Below, piece by piece: positions 32,462 to 36,072 of a DNA stretch of 36,072 bases. Both the position numbers and the translations under genes were made by a program. The notes below the pieces were generated by a model, which worked only from the letters and a program-made list of their open reading frames with translations, was not told the origin of the DNA and did no database searches. Source of the stretch: an uncultured Thermoleophilia bacterium (GTDB lineage: Bacteria; Actinomycetota; Thermoleophilia; Miltoncostaeales; Miltoncostaeaceae); assembly GCA_947258365.1 (NCBI GenBank), contig CAMYIK010000004.1, positions 1-36,072 of the forward strand, read 5' to 3'. The first letter of the stretch is position 1; each line of letters opens with the position of its first letter.

Positions 32462-34284
32462 TTGTCTGAGTTCCCGTCGTCGCCGAACTCGAGCACGGCG
32501 AGGAACGCCTCCTGGGGTACCTCGACGCTGCCGACGTGCTTCATGCGCTTCTTCTTCCCCTCCTTCTGGCGCTCCAACAGCTTGCGCTTACGACTCACGT
32601 CACCGCCGTAACACTTGGCCAGAACGTCCTTGCGCTTCGCTTTGACCGTCTCGCGGGCGATGATCTTGCCGCCGATCGCGGCCTGGATCGGAACCTCGAA
32701 CATCTGCCGCGGGATTGTTTCGCGCAAACGCTCCACGAGGTGCTTGCCGCGCGCATAGGCGAGTTCTCTGTGCACGATCATCGAGAGGGCGTCGACCGGC
32801 TCCCCCGCCAGCAGAACATCCAGCTTCACGAGGGGGCTCTCGCGAAAACCCGCGAGCTCGTAGTCGAGTGACGCGTAGCCGCGGGTGCGGCTCTTGAGCT
32901 GGTCGAAGAAATCGAGCACCACCTCGGCCAACGGCAGGTCGTAGGAGATCTGCTGTCGTTGCTCGATGGCCTCCATTCCGACATAGACCCCGCGGCGGTC
33001 TTGACAAAGGCCCATCACGGCGCCGACGTAATCCTTCGGAACGAGGATCGTGCACCGGACATAAGGCTCTTCGATGAATTCGATCTCGGTCGGCGCGGGG
33101 AGGTCGCCCGGTGAGGTAACCGGCTTCATGTCACCCCGCGTGGTGGTGACCTGGTACTGAACGTTGGGTGTCGTGGCGAGCAGATCGAGGTCGTACTCGC
33201 GCTCCAGACGCTCTCGCACGATGTCCATATGGAGCAGGCCGAGGAAGCCGCAGCGGAAACCGAACCCGAGCGCCTGAGAGGTCTCTGGCTCCCACACCAA
33301 CGAAGCGTCGTTCAGCGACAGCTTCTCCAACGCGTCACGCAGAGCCGGGTAGTCGTCGCCGTCGACCGGGAACAGACCGCAGAAGACCATCGGCTTGACC
33401 TCCCGGTAGCCGGGAAGCGCCTCCTCAGCCTGATTCGAGGACAGCGTGAGCGTGTCGCCTACTCGGAGCTCTCCGAGATCCTTGAGGCCGGTCACGATGT
33501 AACCGCTCTCCCCTGTCTTGAGTGAGCCGGTCGGCACCATCTCCGGGGTCATCACCCCGAGCTCCTCGGCGTCGAAGGTCAGTCCGGTCTGCATCGCGCG
33601 GAGGTTCACTTTCCCGTCCAGCGCGCCATCGACCACCCGAACGAACACAACGACACCTCGGTACTGGTCGTAGACGGAGTCGAAGATCAACGCACGTGTC
33701 GGTGCCTCGGCGTCGCCGGTGGGCGGAGGCACGAAGGTCACGATGCTCTCGAGCACCTCCTCGATGCCGACACCCGTCTTGGCGGAGATCTTGAGCACCG
33801 AGGCCGGGTCCTCCCCGACGAGCTCCGCAATGGCGCGGGCATGAAGCTCCGGCTCGGCGGCGGGGAGGTCGATCTTGTTGAGCACCGGGATCAACTCGAG
33901 GTCCGCCTCGAGCGCCAAGTAGGTGTTGGCCAGAGTCTGCGCCTCGATGCCCTGGCTGGCATCGACGACCAGCAATGCGCCTTCACACGCGGCCAGGCTG
34001 CGTGAGACCTCGTAGCTGAAATCCACGTGGCCGGGCGTGTCGATGAGGTTGAGCTGGTACTGCTGCCCATCGTAGGCCGTGTAGAGCACACGGACGGCCT
34101 GAGCCTTGATGGTGATGCCACGCTCGCGTTCGAGGTCCATCGAGTCGAGCACCTGCTCGCGCATCTCCCGCTCGTCGACGGTGTTCGTCAGCTGGAGGAT
34201 GCGATCGGCCAGAGTCGACTTGCCATGGTCGATGTGGGCGATGATGCAGAAGTTCCTGATGTGCTCCTGGTTCACGGAATTCAT
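32458..34284 (-). CDS. lepA: Elongation factor 4 (LepA)
   Basis: The 608-residue back-translocating GTPase carries [13 protein letters not shown] (16-28), [10 protein letters not shown] (54-62), DTPGHVDF (82-89) and NKID (136-139). Domain II and the EF-G-like domains follow, with [12 protein letters not shown] and [16 protein letters not shown]. The C-terminal domain is unique to Lep[20 protein letters not shown], then [17 protein letters not shown]. The length is normal. It overlaps murJ and hemW by 4 bases, so this part is one transcription unit. Confidence 0.97.
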   Translation of the reverse strand: MNSVNQEHIRNFCIIAHIDHGKSTLADRILQLTNTVDEREMREQVLDSMDLERERGITIKAQAVRVLYTAYDGQQYQLNLIDTPGHVDFSYEVSRSLAACEGALLVVDASQGIEAQTLANTYLALEADLELIPVLNKIDLPAAEPELHARAIAELVGEDPASVLKISAKTGVGIEEVLESIVTFVPPPTGDAEAPTRALIFDSVYDQYRGVVVFVRVVDGALDGKVNLRAMQTGLTFDAEELGVMTPEMVPTGSLKTGESGYIVTGLKDLGELRVGDTLTLSSNQAEEALPGYREVKPMVFCGLFPVDGDDYPALRDALEKLSLNDASLVWEPETSQALGFGFRCGFLGLLHMDIVRERLEREYDLDLLATTPNVQYQVTTTRGDMKPVTSPGDLPAPTEIEFIEEPYVRCTILVPKDYVGAVMGLCQDRRGVYVGMEAIEQRQQISYDLPLAEVVLDFFDQLKSRTRGYASLDYELAGFRESPLVKLDVLLAGEPVDALSMIVHRELAYARGKHLVERLRETIPRQMFEVPIQAAIGGKIIARETVKAKRKDVLAKCYGGDVSRKRKLLERQKEGKKKRMKHVGSVEVPQEAFLAVLEFGDDGNSDK

Positions 34285-35867
34285 CGTAGCGACAGGCGTT
34301 CGCGAACCAGCCCGCGCACCTCGGGAATGGCTACAAACGCCAGCCCGGCGAACGCGCCTCCCCCAACGATCAGCGCTCCGGACATGTTCACGATCTGCGC
34401 GATGAGTGAACGGCCGAACAGCTCGTCACCGAGCGTCCACACCCCAAAGGCGAGGGCGCCGGCGATCAGGCCGATGGCGAGCGACAGGATGAACCCCTGG
34501 GCCAGCTGCGGCGTTCCAAGCCCTGAGAGCTCTCGCCGCAGCAGCGCGTACAGAACCAGGAAGGTCACCAAGCTGACGATGGACGTCGCCAGCGCGATGC
34601 CGTCGATTTCCATGACCTCGGCCAAGCCCACCGCAAGTGGCAAGAACAGCACCGCCCCGATCCCCGCGACGGCGGTCGGTAGCCATGGCTTTTGCAAACC
34701 GAAGAACGTGCGGATCAACAGCAGGCTCGCACCGTTGAAGACGAGCCCGAGCGCATAGAAGACCAACGCGCTGCTGGTGATGTCGGTACTGGAGGCAGTG
34801 AACTCGCCGTACTCGAACACCAGGCGCACGATTGGCTCAGCCAACAGGATCATTCCTACCGAGGCCGGGATGAGGACAACGAAGATCTGGCGCAGCCCGG
34901 TGGTGATCGTGGCCCGCAAAGCGGCGGTCGCTTTGCGGGCCGCCAAGCGTCCGATGTCGGGAAACAGCACCGTGGCAACCGCGACGCTGAAGATCCCCTG
35001 TGGCAGCAGGTAGAGCCGGAACGCGAGGTTCAACGGCTGAACGCCTTCATCGGCATTGACCTCGGAGGCGATTGCCGAGCCGACGACGAGGTTCACGTTG
35101 ATCAAACCCAGACCGATCACGACCGGCAGCATCAGGACGACGACTTTCTGGACGTACTCGTTCCACAATTCGCGCGGACGCGGAAACGGCCCCAAGCCGC
35201 GAAGGAATGGGATGAGAAACAGCAACTGCCCGAGCGTCCCGACCACGATGCCGACCGAATAGCCGATCAGGCGATCGTCGCCGTCAAGAGCCAAAGCTGA
35301 GATTCCGAGCACGCCGATGATCAGGACGTTCCAGAGCACTGGCGCGAAGGCCGTCGCGCCGAACTTCCCGCCGATCTGCAGCACGGCCATCACGAGCCCG
35401 GTCAGTGCCAGCAGCGGCACGATCGGGAACATGATCTGGGTGTAAAGTACGAGATCGTCCGCCGCCTCGCCCTCGAAGCCGCCAATCAGCGGCATGACCC
35501 AAGGCGCGAGGGCTATCGCGACAAGCGTGATCAGCCCGATGACCAGCGCGAAGAGCGCCGCGAGCGACATCGCCAGCCGGCGGGCCTCCTCAGCGCGCTT
35601 TTTCTCCTCCAGTTCAGTGAAGACCGGGATGAACGCGGCAGATAGCGCCGAGTCGGCGACCAGACTTCTGAGCAGGTTGGGAACCTGGAACGCAAGCGTG
35701 AAGGCGTTGACCAGTCCCGTCGTGCCGAACAGGGCTGCCGCGAGAATCTCCCGCGCCAAACCCGCGACTCGGCTGACCGCCGTCCAACCCGCGAATACGG
35801 CGGTGGACTTGAGGCGTCGGCGGGCGATCCCGTCCGCGTCGGTGGCCGTAGAGTCAGGCTCTGTCAC
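34281..35867 (-). CDS. murJ: Lipid II flippase MurJ
   Basis: The 528-residue MOP-family membrane protein has about 14 hydrophobic helices. [28 protein letters not shown] is the typical opening, with [21 protein letters not shown], a PLIGGF loop, and [24 protein letters not shown] in helix 8. It moves lipid II across the membrane in peptidoglycan synthesis. The start is GTG. It is divergent from rpsT and is the first gene of the murJ-lepA-hemW-hrcA unit. Confidence 0.95.
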   Translation of the reverse strand: MTEPDSTATDADGIARRRLKSTAVFAGWTAVSRVAGLAREILAAALFGTTGLVNAFTLAFQVPNLLRSLVADSALSAAFIPVFTELEEKKRAEEARRLAMSLAALFALVIGLITLVAIALAPWVMPLIGGFEGEAADDLVLYTQIMFPIVPLLALTGLVMAVLQIGGKFGATAFAPVLWNVLIIGVLGISALALDGDDRLIGYSVGIVVGTLGQLLFLIPFLRGLGPFPRPRELWNEYVQKVVVLMLPVVIGLGLINVNLVVGSAIASEVNADEGVQPLNLAFRLYLLPQGIFSVAVATVLFPDIGRLAARKATAALRATITTGLRQIFVVLIPASVGMILLAEPIVRLVFEYGEFTASSTDITSSALVFYALGLVFNGASLLLIRTFFGLQKPWLPTAVAGIGAVLFLPLAVGLAEVMEIDGIALATSIVSLVTFLVLYALLRRELSGLGTPQLAQGFILSLAIGLIAGALAFGVWTLGDELFGRSLIAQIVNMSGALIVGGGAFAGLAFVAIPEVRGLVRERLSLR

Positions 35868-35898
35868 GGCAGCTCAGGGCGCGAGCGCATCGCGGTGG

Positions 35899-35904
35899 TA
35901 CGAT
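35899..35904 (+). promoter_or_regulatory. Candidate -10 of rpsT (overlapping reverse -10 for murJ)
   Basis: TACGAT on the plus strand lies 36 bases before rpsT; the overlapping minus-strand TATCGT (35905-35900) lies 33 bases before murJ. Neither has a clear -35. Confidence 0.28.
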
Positions 35905-35939
35905 ACGCGGTCGTTCGGTCGAAGGGGACTTTCGCAAAC

Positions 35940-36072
35940 GTGGCCAATCTGAAGCAGCAGAAGAAGCGCAACCGCCGCACCATCAAGCAGCGGGACACCA
36001 ACATTCACTACGGTTCGCAGATCCGCACCCTGTTCAAGCGGGTCGAGGACGCGGTCGACGCGGGCAACGCCG
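35940..36072 (+). CDS. rpsT: 30S ribosomal protein S20, N-terminal part
   Basis: The frame starts at GTG (35940) with AAGGGG 12 bases before, and is cut by the window edge after 44 codons. It reads MANLKQQKKRNRRTIKQRD, then NIHYGSQIRTLFKRV and EDAVDAGNA, matching the basic first helix and second helix of S20 (MANIKSQKKR.RQ... pattern). The remaining half lies outside the window. Confidence 0.92.
   Translation, partial: MANLKQQKKRNRRTIKQRDTNIHYGSQIRTLFKRVEDAVDAGNA

Noticed and set aside
1-36072. tRNA genes, rRNA genes, CRISPR arrays, intact insertion sequences
   Set aside because: I saw no T-loop-like GGTTCGA context with a cloverleaf, no regular spaced repeats, and no transposase; the only mobile-element trace is the recombinase remnant.

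Overview
The window is GC-rich chromosomal DNA with tightly packed genes, many joined by 4-base ATGA/GTGA overlaps. The conserved order murJ-lepA-hemW-hrcA-(break)-dnaJ-prmA-rsmE-phoH-ybeY-dgkA-era, with rpsT diverging from murJ, fits an actinobacterium. Together with the GC-rich codon use and the many GTG/TTG starts, I infer Actinomycetota, possibly Thermoleophilia (Solirubrobacterales-like). The class is a guess from gene content, not a search result.

Layout. 1-369: the 3' end of an FtsX-like permease gene. 396-2633: a DUF72 gene and a divergent rsgA with an unusual leader. 2737-4880: a two-gene membrane unit, a tandem DUF4389 protein followed by a LiaF-like protein. 4881-5530: no supported gene, but it holds an 18-bp copy of the tail of a LuxR-type gene found 2.2 kb away. 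5531-10349: a second-messenger cluster with a membrane GGDEF cyclase, an HDOD-LuxR fusion, and a hybrid of degenerate GGDEF and HD-GYP; the end of a tyrosine recombinase gene lies in its middle. 10424-11460: ccmH and a TlpA/CcmG thioredoxin. 11513-13444: a secreted beta-helix protein. 13559-18827: one operon in the order deoC-hisIE-trpE-trpG-trpD-trpC. 18890-20247: an Fpg/MutM glycosylase and a small helix-turn-helix protein, both on plus. 20252-21190: an anchored extracytoplasmic protein of unknown role.

21267-26612 and 30339-35867 are two halves of a housekeeping block for ribosome and RNA maturation, chaperones, heme and peptidoglycan: era, dgkA, ybeY, phoH, rsmE, prmA, dnaJ, then hrcA, hemW, lepA, murJ. 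Between dnaJ and its usual neighbour hrcA sits a 3.7-kb accessory insert (26720-30322): a PPOX-fold protein, an unknown protein, an AraC regulator, and a divergent NmrA-like/DUF1772 pair. The window ends inside rpsT.

The most unusual items are the HDOD-LuxR protein translationally coupled to a GGDEF-dead HD-GYP protein, the recombinase remnant and LuxR-tail copy around it, the structured rsgA leader with a 13-codon upstream frame, and two genes (prmA and the gene at 27155) whose natural start positions lack ATG/GTG/TTG.
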